From positions 1,116,001 through 1,180,000 of the forward strand of contig MU394052.1 of NCBI GenBank assembly GCA_022578605.1: DNA of 64,000 nucleotides, read 5' to 3'. Positions 1-12,455 of the stretch are shown here, piece by piece; position 1 is the first letter of the stretch; each line of letters begins with the position of its first letter. This DNA is from Camillea tinctor. Taxonomy: Eukaryota > Ascomycota > Sordariomycetes > Xylariales > Xylariaceae. Position numbers and translations under genes: made by a program. The notes under the pieces were generated by a model. That model did no database searches. It saw nothing but the letters and a program-made list of their open reading frames with translations, and had not been told where the DNA came from.

Positions 1-164
1 CTTTGCGGATCTGGTCACGTTCCTCATAGCCTACATGATTATCGGTGGAGACGAGTATACGGATAGTATCCGCGGCTGCTCTCGATACAGTTAATTAGCC
101 CAGCGATGAGCAGTTGGAAACATAAAAGACGAATGAACATACCTGTGAATTGAGATTGTGCCAT
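1..164 (-). CDS. MRE11: MRE11 double-strand-break repair nuclease, 5' end (partial)
   Basis: Mre11 is the Mn-dependent nuclease of the Mre11-Rad50-Nbs1/Xrs2 complex, which processes DNA double-strand breaks in the nucleus. Only the first two exons are inside the window. The ATG is at 164. Exon 1 (164-143) encodes MAQSQFT and ends in phase 1. A 67-nt intron (76-142) has a GTATGT donor and an AG acceptor. Exon 2 (75-1) gives AADTIRILVSTDNHVGYEER followed by DQIRK and continues off the left edge. The ADTIRILVSTDNHVGYEERD stretch is the almost invariant first phosphoesterase motif of fungal Mre11, with the metal-binding D and H in TDNH. The splice restores the frame exactly. An apparent open frame on the other strand (2-94) is a shadow of this exon. 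Confidence 0.92.
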
Positions 165-1171
165 CTCTGTCTACTATGCGATGTCCAATTGTTCCGATTG
201 GTTGATTATATCTATCTTACTTCAAGATTATCACATACTAATGTGGGTGTTAGTGTTTGATGTTGATGTTGGTGTCTACTTGTAGGATGGTGTTCGGGGC
301 AAGGAGACAGGCAGACTTACAGGGTCTTGGTCTCAGCATTTAAACTTACCTAATAATAGCTAGGCACATTAGGTACATATCTGTAGGTACATACAACTAA
401 ATAAAGTCTGGGAGCACAGAGAACAAAGACGCGCAAATCGATCGCGTTGAACCCCACTATAGTAGACTCGAAGTCACGTGCCCTGCCACTTGTAGATATG
501 CATGTACCATATAGGTCTACCTGCTACATAAAGCTTAATATGTCACATTAAATAAACTTAACTTAGTGTAAATAAGGCATCATGTGCCTGATATAGTAAG
601 TGAAACACAGAATATGCTAGTTAGGTAGATGCATCCGCTAGGGTAATGTAAATTGATGAAGCGCTAGTAGTACGAAGTAATAGTTGTACCAGTTACATGT
701 GATACTGAAGTTGCTGCCAAAAACCCAAGATTGCATAATTGATCCATATTCCCTTGTTGCCCGTCTGCTTTACAATTCCGGCCGAAGCCCTCAAAGCTTA
801 CACAACTAGTCAAAATCAACCATGCAAACCCGCTGCCCGTGGATGTGAAGAACAAAAGGTATCCCCACCGCTCAACAAGCATCACTCCCCAAAAATGTGG
901 GTGGTTTCGAAGTTTGGACCACCAGTCCACCATCATCGAAGATGCTGTTGATGCCCAAGAACGCCTATCCCCTTTAAAGCCCAAGCCAAGAAGAAAGCAA
1001 AGAAAAGGAGAGCTAGATAATCGAAACCGAACCATACGATGATCCCCAATAATGCAAGATACTGCGTGTCTCAACAATACCCATAGGAGAATGCAACCCG
1101 GAAGGAAAAAAAAGAAAAGAAAAGAGAAGAAAGAAAAAAAAACCGTCTGCCCTTTGATGTTCTATGCAATC
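165..1171. other. intergenic, MRE11 promoter side
   Basis: This stretch lies between the 5' end of MRE11 and the 3' end of the Tcp11-family gene, both on the minus strand. It is AT-rich with several TACCTA/TAGGTA words. It must hold the MRE11 promoter and the 3' UTR of its neighbour. No gene, RNA or repeat was recognised. Confidence 0.6.
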
Positions 1172-4100
1172 TTAAGCCCTCGCGGCGAGCTCTTCCTTGT
1201 CGATCTTCTCCGCAATACTTTCCCACCATACCCCATGAGCGTCTCGATCCACAACGCCAACCCTAACAATCTCGTCAACCATCTCTCTTACCTTCTCTAC
1301 AAATTCTGGCAGCCCTAATCCGGCAAGCCTCTCACCGGCTGTGCTAGTAGCCTTCACCTTTTCGCTAGCCGACCCAGCCTGTAGTCTAACTAGAATGTGT
1401 GCTCTTACACGCGCAAGGAGCAGTCGCATAACCGGCTCTCTAGGCTCTGTGTTATCGCGCTTAGCTTCTACACCAGCCGCGAGAACCTTTGTTACAAGTG
1501 CCTGTAGATGACCCTTCGTTGCTGCCGGCATAGAACGCCCAGCTTCGAGGGCTGCCATAACACCATGTACAGCCGTGGACTGGCTGAGAGGTTTGGTGGT
1601 GTCATCCATAGATTCGAGAACAGTGAATATACGGCCAGCCTCCGTCTTCCATGGTGTTCGAACATCACGCTTCAACATGTTCTTACATTGTAGCAAGATA
1701 GCACCTGCTATAACAATGCGTAGGGTCTGTTGCCCAATACGTGCGCGGCGCCTTGTATCAAGAGCTAGTGGCTCCGGGATGGTATCTGGGGACGGAGACG
1801 GTTGGGTAAACTCGTCTAGTAATACCTGCCAATAAATCTTGTCTGGAGTGGGCCGTGAACGCGGGTGATTGATCCCTTCGGGATCACGACGAGCCGCTTC
1901 AGCATACACCTTGCTGCGTGCAGTGCGCCACGAAGCCTCTGCACGAACAAGCGTCGTTATGCCCTTGTCTACTTCTTCGGCGAATCTCTTCGCTTCGTAA
2001 GGAGACGCATGCTCGGCAAGATTTGGCGCGGCGACCTGTAACATGTAGTTGGCGTAATCGTAAAGCATCACATCGATGAATGAAATGAGCGCCTCGAGAC
2101 GATCAACAACATGTCCTTCAGTCAGTTTGTTCTCTACAAGATTCTTAACTTCGTCGTCTCGAACTGGCGCACAGAGTTTGGGTAGTAGTGACCCCATCGA
2201 CGAGAAGAATTTCTCGTAAGAAAAGCTACCAGTTATAAATTGGCGCTGTGCCACCTCTGTGTCCAGAATTTCGCCGATGAAGGTATACATAGGAGAACCG
2301 GCCTTTACCAAGTGTTGTAATCTGTCCCTGATGTAGTTGGCCATGACTATAAGATATTGAAACTCCTTTTCTTCGTTTCTCGGACTTGATCTTAGATCCT
2401 TGAAGAGTGGTTCCATGCGTAACTTGTGCTGCTCCTGGAAATGTTGATATTCGATACGGTACTCTCGGTTTATCGCCAACTCGTGAACAATGACCCTATT
2501 ATCAGGAAGAATGGGAGGGTAGCTTGATTGGAGGATACTTTGCTTCAGTTCTTTCTTACTAGGCGGGGTAGGCGGTGGTGTAAGAGTTTGGAGCTGCGAT
2601 GACACGACATGTTCCGCAGTAGCATGGTCGGTCACTGAGGTCTCGCTACCAAGGGAGTGATCCGTGGCCCTTGGTTTTGTATCGCCAACTGGCTTCTTAG
2701 CAGCTCTGGCTTTCCTCGCCTGCTTTACGGCATCGAATATCATTTTCTTGCCCTGCTGAGCCCCCGCAAGCCGTTTGATTCGTACCATAAGCATCAACTG
2801 GTTATCCTTGATGCTTTGACGATAGGATTCCGTCACTGCCTCCTCCGTGCGGTCTTTCACGGTTTGCAGAATCGCATCGAGCTCCACGAATTGGAGAATC
2901 ATTACCTCCACCAACGCATTCGAGTCGCGCGCCTTCCATGCTATAAAGGCGTTATGGAACGTAGCGTATGCTTCCGGCAGTGTTCCTAACAACGCCGGGG
3001 GCGCCGTGTAATTATTCATCGACGTCAACCTCGAAAGAATATTTTCAAAGGAAATTAGCAAATCCCGGGCTTTAGCAACAAGATCCTGTAACTGTGGATT
3101 AGCTAGATCGTCACGAGGGATGGGTTGCCCTGAAGATCCAACCTGCTCCTGCTCTCCTTTGTGATCCTTGTTACTCAGGACTTGGGTCGGGTGTCCTAGG
3201 ATGAGGAAAGCACTTAAGAAAGTCCGCACGGCGGCCATTTCGTCGACGGACCCTACGTCGCCTTCGCTCAACCCGCAGATGCAGAGGACCCGCGCAGTTA
3301 CCACGAGTACTTTCTCTTGGGCAAGAAGCTCGACCACCTTCTCGAACGAGGTATCCCTGACGCTGTCGATAGTGAGGCCGAGCTCGGAAAATTCATGAAC
3401 TGCTTTCTTCTTCAGCATGCCTCTCCACCACCACTGGATTTTGGAGACAGCAACATCTTCGGTCATGGGCGCATCTTCACTCATGCTCGAAGTGTCCTGG
3501 TCCTCTTCCTCAGACGCAATCGAGTCCCCGCTAGACTTCTTAGTGGTCACACTTTGAGCTCTCGACCGTCTGGCTGACTGACGGCTTCGTAGCTCTTCCC
3601 TTCGTTTCTCCGCCTCGGCAAGGCGCTCTTCCATTTGCATCTTCAATTTTTGTAGTTCCTGTTCCCTCTTCTCTTTCATGCTCTCGGCCACAGCCTTGGC
3701 ACGCTTGACTTCCTCCGCACAAGCAGCCACAATCTCGGCAAGATTCTTCTCCCTCGCCTGTGCAGCCGCCAAAGCACGCTCCTCGGAGTTGGAGTTCTTC
3801 TGGTGCGCAGCCTTGGCTAGAGCAGCTCTCAGGCGAACCTTCTCGGCGTGTGCGGCTCTATCAGCCAAGCGGGCCTTTCGGTCTTCGAGGATGGAAGCAC
3901 GGCGCATCTGCTGGGCAATGTACTTGCTCTGAGGAGTGCCATGTTGGACAAATCCGTGGGATGAGCGCGACTGAGCAGACGAGATGGAATTCCGTCGTGA
4001 GGATGCAGCGGACTCTTTACGACGATTCTGAGAGGGTCGGTAAAACCGGGCGGCGATGTGTGGGGGTGGGGTATAGATTCTGTGATCCTCCTCTTCCGTG

Positions 4101-4258
4101 TTCAACGCCATTTCCAAGTCCAGATCTGGAGATGCCGGATCTGGCGTGCCGATAGATTCTTCGAGGTTACGAGACGGGTCGGTTAGGTCTGTAGACGCGC
4201 GACGCATTGTGTCGGTATTGGGTGGCGGAGGCTTTCGACAATAGATGTCTCCTCTCAT
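1172..4258 (-). CDS. Tcp11/Sok1-family protein
   Basis: The protein has about 1028 residues and is uninterrupted. The family (T-complex protein 11; yeast Sok1) is linked to cAMP/protein kinase A signalling, and its biochemical activity is not known. The N-terminal 110 residues are Ser/Arg-rich and probably disordered, with RRAS and RRNS sites that fit basophilic kinases. Residues about 115-235 are a long charged coiled coil rich in Ala, Glu, Arg and Lys. Near residue 275, KIQWWWRGMLKKK looks like an IQ-type motif. The second half, from about DNRVIVHELAINREYRIEYQ onward, matches the helical Tcp11 domain. The frame is open further upstream only from a TTG, so I chose the first ATG at 4258; the next ATG (4207) is possible. 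No introns are needed. Confidence 0.88.
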   Translation of the reverse strand: MRGDIYCRKPPPPNTDTMRRASTDLTDPSRNLEESIGTPDPASPDLDLEMALNTEEEDHRIYTPPPHIAARFYRPSQNRRKESAASSRRNSISSAQSRSSHGFVQHGTPQSKYIAQQMRRASILEDRKARLADRAAHAEKVRLRAALAKAAHQKNSNSEERALAAAQAREKNLAEIVAACAEEVKRAKAVAESMKEKREQELQKLKMQMEERLAEAEKRREELRSRQSARRSRAQSVTTKKSSGDSIASEEEDQDTSSMSEDAPMTEDVAVSKIQWWWRGMLKKKAVHEFSELGLTIDSVRDTSFEKVVELLAQEKVLVVTARVLCICGLSEGDVGSVDEMAAVRTFLSAFLILGHPTQVLSNKDHKGEQEQVGSSGQPIPRDDLANPQLQDLVAKARDLLISFENILSRLTSMNNYTAPPALLGTLPEAYATFHNAFIAWKARDSNALVEVMILQFVELDAILQTVKDRTEEAVTESYRQSIKDNQLMLMVRIKRLAGAQQGKKMIFDAVKQARKARAAKKPVGDTKPRATDHSLGSETSVTDHATAEHVVSSQLQTLTPPPTPPSKKELKQSILQSSYPPILPDNRVIVHELAINREYRIEYQHFQEQHKLRMEPLFKDLRSSPRNEEKEFQYLIVMANYIRDRLQHLVKAGSPMYTFIGEILDTEVAQRQFITGSFSYEKFFSSMGSLLPKLCAPVRDDEVKNLVENKLTEGHVVDRLEALISFIDVMLYDYANYMLQVAAPNLAEHASPYEAKRFAEEVDKGITTLVRAEASWRTARSKVYAEAARRDPEGINHPRSRPTPDKIYWQVLLDEFTQPSPSPDTIPEPLALDTRRRARIGQQTLRIVIAGAILLQCKNMLKRDVRTPWKTEAGRIFTVLESMDDTTKPLSQSTAVHGVMAALEAGRSMPAATKGHLQALVTKVLAAGVEAKRDNTEPREPVMRLLLARVRAHILVRLQAGSASEKVKATSTAGERLAGLGLPEFVEKVREMVDEIVRVGVVDRDAHGVWWESIAEKIDKEELAARA

Positions 4259-7058
4259 TCCAGTGGGCGGAAGAGACAAGGGGTGTGAGTTTACAGAGAC
4301 AAAGAATGCGGTTATAGTCTAGTGAGAATTCCTGGCGCGAGTGTGGCATGCGTCCGAAGCAGCCTTTCTTTATCTAAGCTCCCTAGATGACTCGGTATGG
4401 ATGTTGTGTCTTTGTATCAATCTGTCGTCAATCACGGACCAACAACAGGTGACGCACTGCGCAGCCAACACGTGTGCGGCCAGGAAACGAAAGACGGTTC
4501 TTTTTTTATAAAGATGGGCACCAGTAGAAGTGGACAAATAGACGAAAGAATAAAAGGAAGATAATTGGAAGAGAGGAAAGAAAAAAAAGGGAAAGGGGGA
4601 AAAGAAGTTGATCGGATGCAGAGGGCTGACGAGTCGCAAGACTGCGAATGTTGAAAGTCAAAAAGTGGAAAAAAAAGGAAATAAGTGGGAGTTTTTTTGA
4701 GGGGGGAGAACAGATATGGGGGCGAGGTAAAGTGATAAGAGCCCTGGAGGTTTTTAGTTTAGGAGGATTACGCCCGTTTGACCACTGAACAGTGGTACAC
4801 ACACATAAGTACATTAGGTATACCTTACATACACTACGTACGCCCACCCAAGTGAAACGTTCAAGGTTCAGCAGATAAACCAAACCAGCCACTCGCTGCA
4901 AGTAGGCAGCTACATGAGGTAGATGGTGTAGTAGGTAAGCAGGCAAGGTCATGTGTAAACTCTGTGCAGTTATATCATACATATACATACATCAACATAC
5001 ATACCTAGGTACATGTACTAATGTAGGCAAAGACAATGCAGAGTGGTTAGGTATCTATACCTATCTACTCATTTTACCATTTCAATGTTCCATTTATAAT
5101 CCATTATGCAAATTCGTTAATTTCGTATTTATTTGATTTTAGTTCCTATTCTTCTAGATATTTTGTTGCCTCTTCCAAATTTTTTTTTTTCCTTGAGCAT
5201 CTATCTGTTTCCGTATGTAGTGTAATCTACGTCGTGGAGTAGGTAGACGGGATGAGATGATATAAGCCTAGAATTAATCATCGTGCACCTGCACCATGCA
5301 CAAGGGTTGTAGTCAGCACTAGACCACCCCATAACCCGACGAAGTAAGTAAAGCCCCTTGGGTTTTTAGCGCGGTCCCTCCCAAAGTTCCTTGTCAACAC
5401 TGCAGACACTAAAGATAGTATTCCCGATCAAATCAGACCTCAGATCCTTTCTTCCCCGAAACCTCCGGTAAGTGACTATGTACTGCTCTACAAGCATACT
5501 AATACCCTTCCGACGTCATCAATTCCCCTATCAATCCTACTACCACTCGGGGATATAATTAAGGTAGCAACCTTATACCTACCTTAGGTAGTTGATGTAC
5601 TTAGTAAGGTATACGCAGTCTTGGCAACTTTGAAGCATCTCTAAGTATTGATATAAAACAACATCTTGAATTTATTTCCTTCCTCTCTCTTTTCCTCACA
5701 TAATAACCTCGTATTCCGCTGTTCAAAAAGAGAAAGAAAGAAAAAATCTCACCAGCCCTTGAAAGTTCGAAACAATAAGCACATCACCCTTAATCATTAT
5801 ACTTGTGATCGACATAGGGTATGTGGAGATTGTGCAAGTCGCCCGCTCCGCATCCCGGTGTGTGCAACCCCGGCCCCAGTGTGCTCTGTGGGTTCTCGCG
5901 GCGATTGTCTCATGATCCAAGATCCAACTCCGTCTTCTCTGGGGACTAAATCACGCCCTTTAGCCCTATTTTTGGCAAAGATCATGATCGTGCGCCCATG
6001 CTCACTTCCTCGCGTCAAACAACAGTTCGTCATCCCCAAATCCTGGAGAAATTTGGTCCTTGGCTCAAGAACCTGAGCTCAGATCCCTAGCTTAGATCCT
6101 TAAATCCAAAGAGCGAGTGATATCGCCCTACCTCGAGACTTCGACTCAATATCTGCAACTAGTTGAACAACGCCGTTGCTTGTCTCTCCCCTCTCTAGCA
6201 AAGTCTATGGCTGTGCTGTCATCAGTTCCTATAGACGTATAAGCCTCATATGCCTTACTCCTTACTTAACTTGAGGAAATTTGGCGTTTACATTTCACTG
6301 CCATCGTGCCATTGACCGTCAAATTACTGACTTTATCACAGACAAGTGTGGACTAAAGGTTTTCAAATGGTCGTAGGTACGCGGAAGAATAATCAGAGTA
6401 AGGGGATAATGTAACACGATACGACAATAAAAAGACCACCTTGAAAACACTAAGGTCATTTATACTGAATTTATAGAAAACACCCATCTCGTAGTCCCTA
6501 TAGTCCCTAGTACAATATCTTAAAGCTCGAAGGAAAAGTATTCATCTGGAAACAAATTTCCCTGTTAGACTAGAGCCAGTGTTCGAGAACTAAGGAGCTC
6601 AGCTCTTAATAGTTAGGTAGGTATAATGTTGATCGTAAGTATCACTTTCGTCATCACATCGAGGAAGAGAATTGGACCTATCCTCTGCATCGCCAGAACA
6701 AGAACCGTCTAACCTAGGTTCTTCAATGAGACGGTGATATCGCAAAGGGGCTGTGGCGGTTGTATCAATCCCACGGGAATATTAGCATATATCCATGCTC
6801 TGTAGCTGTGGAGTGTTTAGCTTTAAAGGGGGTAGGTCGAATACCAGACGCAAGAGCCCGGGTTAGATCTAACCTAGCAGACAGGTTTGATATAGAGAAA
6901 TTGAAGCAGCTTTCTCATACCGTAACTCACCATGTCCTTTTCATGGTTAAGTGTGTCCTCAGATATACCTAACCTAATGTTTTAAAAGATTTTAATGTGT
7001 GATGTCAGCTTCCAGTCCTGAGCTTAACAACACTATTGGATCTTTAGAAGAGAATGGG
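4259..7058. other. intergenic region
   Basis: The first few hundred bases are the promoter and 5' UTR of the Tcp11-family gene, with purine/pyrimidine-biased tracts near 4500-4700. The rest is AT-rich with short TACCTAGGTA-like words (for example 4992-5003). A plus-strand frame at about 6870-6960 looks faintly coding and may be a detached part of the relic that follows. No intact gene was recognised. Confidence 0.5.
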
Positions 7059-7064
7059 TTTTGA

Positions 7065-8039
7065 ATCGACTCTATACCTCAGGATGTAGAGAACTTGAGA
7101 TTGAAAGTTCAAAGACCGTTAGTTGGTCCGGATATAGAGGACTCAACAGCCTTTACAGAAATCGATATCAGACTGTTAAACAACCGGCTAGCTTGCCTAA
7201 CCGAAGTTACTCAGACACAACCTGTTGCCGTATATTTGAAAGAAGACTTACGAGAACATTTCTTCAATATCTTCGACGAATCGCTACTATTCACCGTGTT
7301 GATGCTCATGGTGCTTAACAATGACGAGGATCCAAACGTGCCACCACTGATCAAAGCCCCAGATCTTTGGGGCGGCATCGCCGTGAGTGGTTTTGTTTTT
7401 TTTTTTCGTTGTACCATGCCCATCGTCAACATGCTGTCGGGCCCCCTCATGTTTCCTGGTCTGTGGTGGAAGGATTCACGATCAATGCCTTCTTAGACCT
7501 TCTGTTGTCCAACGGTACAGATCCCAACAAAACGCTCCTGGACCGGCGGGGGCACACACGTCTTGCACTTCTCGGAAATATCTGCACCACGATTTCTAGA
7601 CAAGAAGTATTTTGATGACTCTCCTGGAGCATAGGATGCTTTCTTCGGGGCAGGTGCCAGCCTTGACTTTCCGCAAAACATAGTCATTGACTAGATGCCG
7701 AAGCCGTATTTGAAACCCTTGCAAGATTGCGCCCGGAGGAATCAGTGGTTCGCATTGTACCGAATTGAAGAGTTTTATGACGAGAATGGCAGTCGTTCTA
7801 GGATAAGCTCGGTTTCTTTCATCTATGGCCGAGAAGCTTACTTGTTGTCCACTGTTCCAATAAAAAAAGGTATGGAAAGACTGCCATTAGCGATGTCTGA
7901 GAACCCCCCCTCCCCTATGACCGAGTCGTTGCTGCAGTCAGCTACTAATAAGTTAGATATGGGAAATTGGGAGACACACAGAATAGGCATCAAGAGAGTT
8001 GGAGTGATGGGTCATATAGCACTAGTATTAAGCAATTGA
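7065..8039 (+). pseudogene. decayed ankyrin-repeat-type protein gene
   Basis: This is a chain of coding-like segments broken by stops and frame changes. Segment one (about 7065-7385) reads through DLREHFFNIFDESLLFTVLM and VLNNDEDPNVPPLIKAPDLW. Segment two (about 7465-7615) contains AFLDLLLSNGTDPNKTLLDR followed by RGHTRLALL, which is the shape of an ankyrin repeat (LL..GADPN...G.TPL..L). Segment three (7695-8039) reads CARRNQWFALYRIEEFYDEN. A GTGAGT at 7383 could be an old donor, but I found no splice set that joins the pieces. It resembles the C-terminal part of fungal ankyrin proteins of the STAND/HET type. The ankyrin call rests mainly on segment two. Confidence 0.5.
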
Positions 8040-9682
8040 GAGGTGAGTAAGGTGGTTTCAGCCGTGAGGATGCAGCACCCGGCGTCAGCGGGTTTCATCT
8101 CTGTTTGTATCATTTTTATCAAGCAACACAACACACGAGATAAGAAGTGTTAACTTTCTATATCCCCTTAGACACATAAGACCTCAAAGACAATATGAGA
8201 AATGTAAAATACATTCGTCTACTATTTCCTACGTAACCCCATTAAAAGGCTTCCCTAGGCAGCAAACCCAGACTTTTTATATCGCAACTCGTAAAGGGAC
8301 CCCCGAGGTTCGCCTATTTTCCGGAAACAAATACTGCTCAGTCATGTAATAGTGCTCATAGTATCCACAAGTCTCTTAATCAAGTATGCGTTTTAATAGG
8401 AGCAGCCTATTTTCCTACTGTTGCCAATGTCTTATGTGCTGGACTATTCATCAACTAACTCTCGAATGTGATGTTGTCCTTACTCAAAAATGTATCAAGA
8501 TTCTACTTATAAAGCTTACTGAGTAGCAATTGTTAAGTAATGTAGAGTATATGGTTTTATGGTATAATATGCCCATCGATATGGTTATACAAAAGTGTGT
8601 ACTGGGTTAGGTATTGGGGAACGGCCTTTGATGTCCAGTCATAACCGTCCGAGTACAGAACCGATGCAAAGAGCCGAGAATTAAACTGCCGTGTCAGAAG
8701 ACTAAAGACAGAATTTCAAGTATTTTCTTATGCATGGAATATTCGTGAAATCGATATCAAAAAACTAGAAACTGATAAGTGATATCGTATTTAGCTTAGA
8801 TATGCGGTATATGATACAAGAATCACCAAGGTCATATACTATTACTCTTGATGTTTTGTATACCATATACTAATAACGGAGACCGAATCATTTCTCGATA
8901 ATTTAGGTTTTTGATTCATTGCAAAGTAAGGTCATATTGATAGTGGTAATATTTAAAAACAAAGCCCTTCTTTTAAGCTCTGAACCGATTTCAAGAGAAA
9001 GAAGGGTCGATACACAACTACAAAGGAACAAAGAGGGCGACATCATACATAGTGAAGATCAGAAAGATGTCTCTAATAGTTGTGGTTTGACTTTCCGTTT
9101 CATATTATGACCAATCTTCTCGTCTACGTCAGGTTTTTTTTTAGATGTGCCGTAACATATAAGTTATCACATACATGGTTCAACAACCCCATTGTTTTGT
9201 TCATGCCTATTATGTACACTATCCGATGCCTATACTTTAGAGAGTGCGGTAATGGTGTCGTTCGCTTCCGTCAAGGCCCCCAGGGTCGTACCTAAACCAA
9301 CTCTTATCAAAAGCCAAGAAACGAGGTCTGCACCATCATATAGGCGACATGGTTAATAGATTCTGGGCAGCAGTTCATAATTTATGAGCGGGCGGACAAT
9401 GGTCTAGGCGTGACTCCGTTAACGGAGTATTTGGATCGGTATTTCGATATATTAGTGATTGGAAAAGAATGGTGCGTTGGGAGTCGCGGGGTGGGAATAC
9501 TTGAGGGTCACGACAGGGTTTTATAATGTGAATCATTGGCTTATTTCGCTGTAACAGTTGCACAACTTGAGTCTATTTCTAATATCGTTAGGTATTAGAT
9601 GTGTTCAAGCAAGAGGCAGGGAACCAGCTGAATTCTTGATCACATTGCCCTAGCAGTCTTTCTATTGACAGGCAACCTCAAG
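8040..9682. other. intergenic region
   Basis: This is AT-rich sequence with no gene recognised on either strand. Small open frames (for example 8919-9110 and 9375-9563) have no family resemblance or coding-like composition that I can defend. Confidence 0.5.
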
Positions 9683-10117
9683 TCATCGTGTTTGGATTCT
9701 ACAGGTCAATGACCTACCGAGAGGGATTCTTGAGTCGGATCCAAAAGTATAGCTTGTTGTATGAAGTTTAAGGTCATGAGCTGTCAACCATTTTGTCATG
9801 GGACGTTTGGTTACATGACAGCACTTGCCTTTGAACAAGCTTCGTCCAATATCGTTTATGGAATACATGCCTAGATACTCGAGTTTAGCATATGACAAAG
9901 AGACAATTCGGGGTTCAACTTAAGACGCCTAGTTCGGGTGTTTCAATACTGAATCATCGACCAACTTTGTTGCCCAGACATAGAGACGCGCTAGGTCTGA
10001 CGTGATGTGCTTCGTGTCCTCACGAGATAGCATAATAATTAAGCTCCTGACATAGGGATCCTGGATCGAGGAGTTGGATTTCATATGATGGTGGCCCAAG
10101 AATTTGGCTTCGATCAA
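9683..10117 (-). pseudogene. gene relic interrupted by two stop codons
   Basis: One minus-strand frame runs from 10117 to 9683 and is broken only by a TAG (9929-9931) and a TAA (9920-9922), three codons apart. Both could come from Gln codons by C-to-T change, which is what RIP produces. The upstream half reads SDLARLYVWATKLVDDSVLK. The downstream half reads YAKLEYLGMYSINDIGRSLF and then MTKWLTAHDLKLHTTSYTFG. The amino-acid texture is protein-like on both sides of the breaks, which argues for one former exon. I do not recognise the family. Confidence 0.4.
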
Positions 10118-12455
10118 GTTGCCGGCAATGAATAAGTCACGTTGCTAAATGATTGGCCGAGAACTAATCTCGACCTTCCCGCATTTGAGATCCTTGCTAT
10201 GTATACAGGACATTGGCTGGGAGCTTGAGATGCCGGTATCCTATCGAATATGCATATATATGGCTGAAGATGTTTAAGTTTGACTGGCTCCGACCTCTAC
10301 CTAGGTAGGCAAGCTAGGTATGTGAACCGGGGTTACTGTAATAGGGGGCACTATGCAATCTGTAGATACGTTCCGCTTTCCTAGATCGAGCGCTGCCCAC
10401 TCTGAAGCTCGGATTTGCCGAGATCCACGTGGGAGGTCTGAAACCTCGTAGTCTTTGTGATTCTGTGCAAGTGACGTTTATTTTTACGCTCAAATTCATA
10501 ATTGTTACATCGTGTACTTGGAAGCGGTACACGGTGTTGCTGAGGAAGTTTAGGCAACGGTAAGATTAGGCCTAGCTGGGTAGTATCTGGGGTTTGACAG
10601 CTTGAGCTACAGCTACCGATGTTGGGGGAAGCTTGGTACACGCAGTTCTAGAACTGCTTCAAACTTCCATCCCGAGTAACGTGACTCGTATAGTACTCAC
10701 CGATCACAAGGTCAAGTCGATCGAGCGATGGCCCGCCTTGTTTAGCCTAAGCCGTGTGTTGTTTTGTCTTGGTTATTCTGATGCCAAGGATCGTGATGTG
10801 ACTGAAAGTGCCAACAATATGAATGTTGAGAAGGGCCTGTTAGAAAGGAAAGCGTAGCAACGTGGTCTGTCATGATTGCTGGCCGGATTGACTAGTACGA
10901 ACATCTGCTCGAGTTGCAGAACCCCCTGAGAACACCTCCCCCCTTTTCCTCCCCTCCTTTCTCCTTTTCACTAATTGATATGTCAGATGGGAATGACTTG
11001 GGAGAGAAATTAATACGCATACATAGGGTTGACGAGGTGTGGATCTGAATCGTCAAAGGTCAATGATACTATATCTAATAGTGTTGCGTTGAGTGTGTAA
11101 ACTGTAAATTGTTAACACAAGCCAAGCCCAAGTTATTAGGTTACTATAATTTATATTGCATGCTACTTACCTACCTTACCTCAACTCTGCCTTGGCGGAG
11201 GAGTAATAACCAGACGTACCGAACTGAATTATACTCCACACCGGAAGACCAATCTATTTATTTAATCGATGCTTGGATCAGCTTGCCTGCATATACGCAC
11301 AGATATATGTAGAAGTGTTTGCTCAACTGAATTGTCTAAATATTGGCTTGTGACTTAGAGTTGAGCTATGTTGCAGTCAAACATGAAGCATCTTAGATAA
11401 AGAAATTGACTCATTGAGTAAAAGTAAAAGGTAGATTAAAGAGTAACGAATAGATAATGTTTCGATATCATTGATGACGGTGTATCACGACGTGTACGGT
11501 AGATCCCCACGACTTATGACCGTAGTGGTAGAAGAGAGCGAGTAAGGTACATGTGCGATGCGATATACACCAAGGTAAGTAAGATAAGAAACAACTAATA
11601 AGGTCAAATTTGTTGGGGGTTCTTGTTTTTAGCACGTGGTAGTCGGCAACTCAATTGATTGCCCCTTTAAGTCAGGCACCATTATAAGAGACGTATCGAT
11701 GTACATATGGGTCAGTATTGGATCAATACTACTAAGTGCTAACTAATCAGCTACTTAATCTAGTGTTTCGACGGTGCAAGTCAGATTGATATGGATTATC
11801 TACAATATTAGGTTAGCTATGTATGCGTTGATAAGACATAAGACCCTTTCAAGTTGTTACATCAATGTATGTAACTATGACACTAAAAGATATCAATAGC
11901 ACCTGAGAAGATTGCTAACCTAGGTAAAACCTTATGTAGTACGCACAGTATGTAAGTAAAGCATGTATCAGCATACTTTACATGACTGGAAGGTACATCT
12001 AAACCTACACGTTATCTACTATGTAGTCACATTTGTGGTTTCTACTAGGTATTTCACTATTTTAGGTACTATTTACTCCCTGTTTCACTGCACTGTTGCT
12101 GCCGTGGATACGTGTAGTATGTAACTTAGTGTATGCCGTGTAAAGGTAAAACATAGTTGAATAGGTTATGTTAGTATGTACCTAGGTAGGTATGTACATA
12201 CTTAGGTTAGGTACTTCCCCAATTGACCACTGCCACCCCAACTTAAAACAAAAAAAGTTAAAAAAGTCCAGTCATAAGCATATGTATTTTTTTTGGGGGG
12301 GTTCCCCACTCTTTGATTAAACCTTGACCGATTCCGCCACCCAATCCTGAAAAATAAACTTGTACCTTTTTCCCATTATCAACTTCTTATACGGCCCCAT
12401 CCGAATACCACCCGCTTCCCGCCTCACCTCTGCGAATCATCCCTCCCACATTGCC
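10118..12455. other. intergenic region upstream of KCS1
   Basis: This is a low-complexity AT-rich spacer. From about 11900 to 12220 it is dense in TACCTA/TAGGTA words, including GTACCTAGGTAGGTATGTAC near 12178. The last 200 bases contain a poly-T/poly-G tract (about 12288-12301) and pyrimidine-rich sequence leading into the KCS1 5' UTR. No gene was recognised. Confidence 0.5.

Noticed and set aside
2..94. Plus-strand open frame ending at TAA, looking like a gene 3' end
   Set aside because: The minus strand of the same bases, after splicing a 67-nt intron, encodes the highly conserved Mre11 N-terminus. The plus frame is its shadow.
664..1077. 137-codon minus-strand ORF downstream of the Tcp11-family gene
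   Set aside because: It has no family resemblance, a random-looking composition and overlaps competing small frames.
5666..6076. 136-codon plus-strand ORF
   Set aside because: Low-complexity start, no recognisable domain, and equally long frames on the opposite strand.
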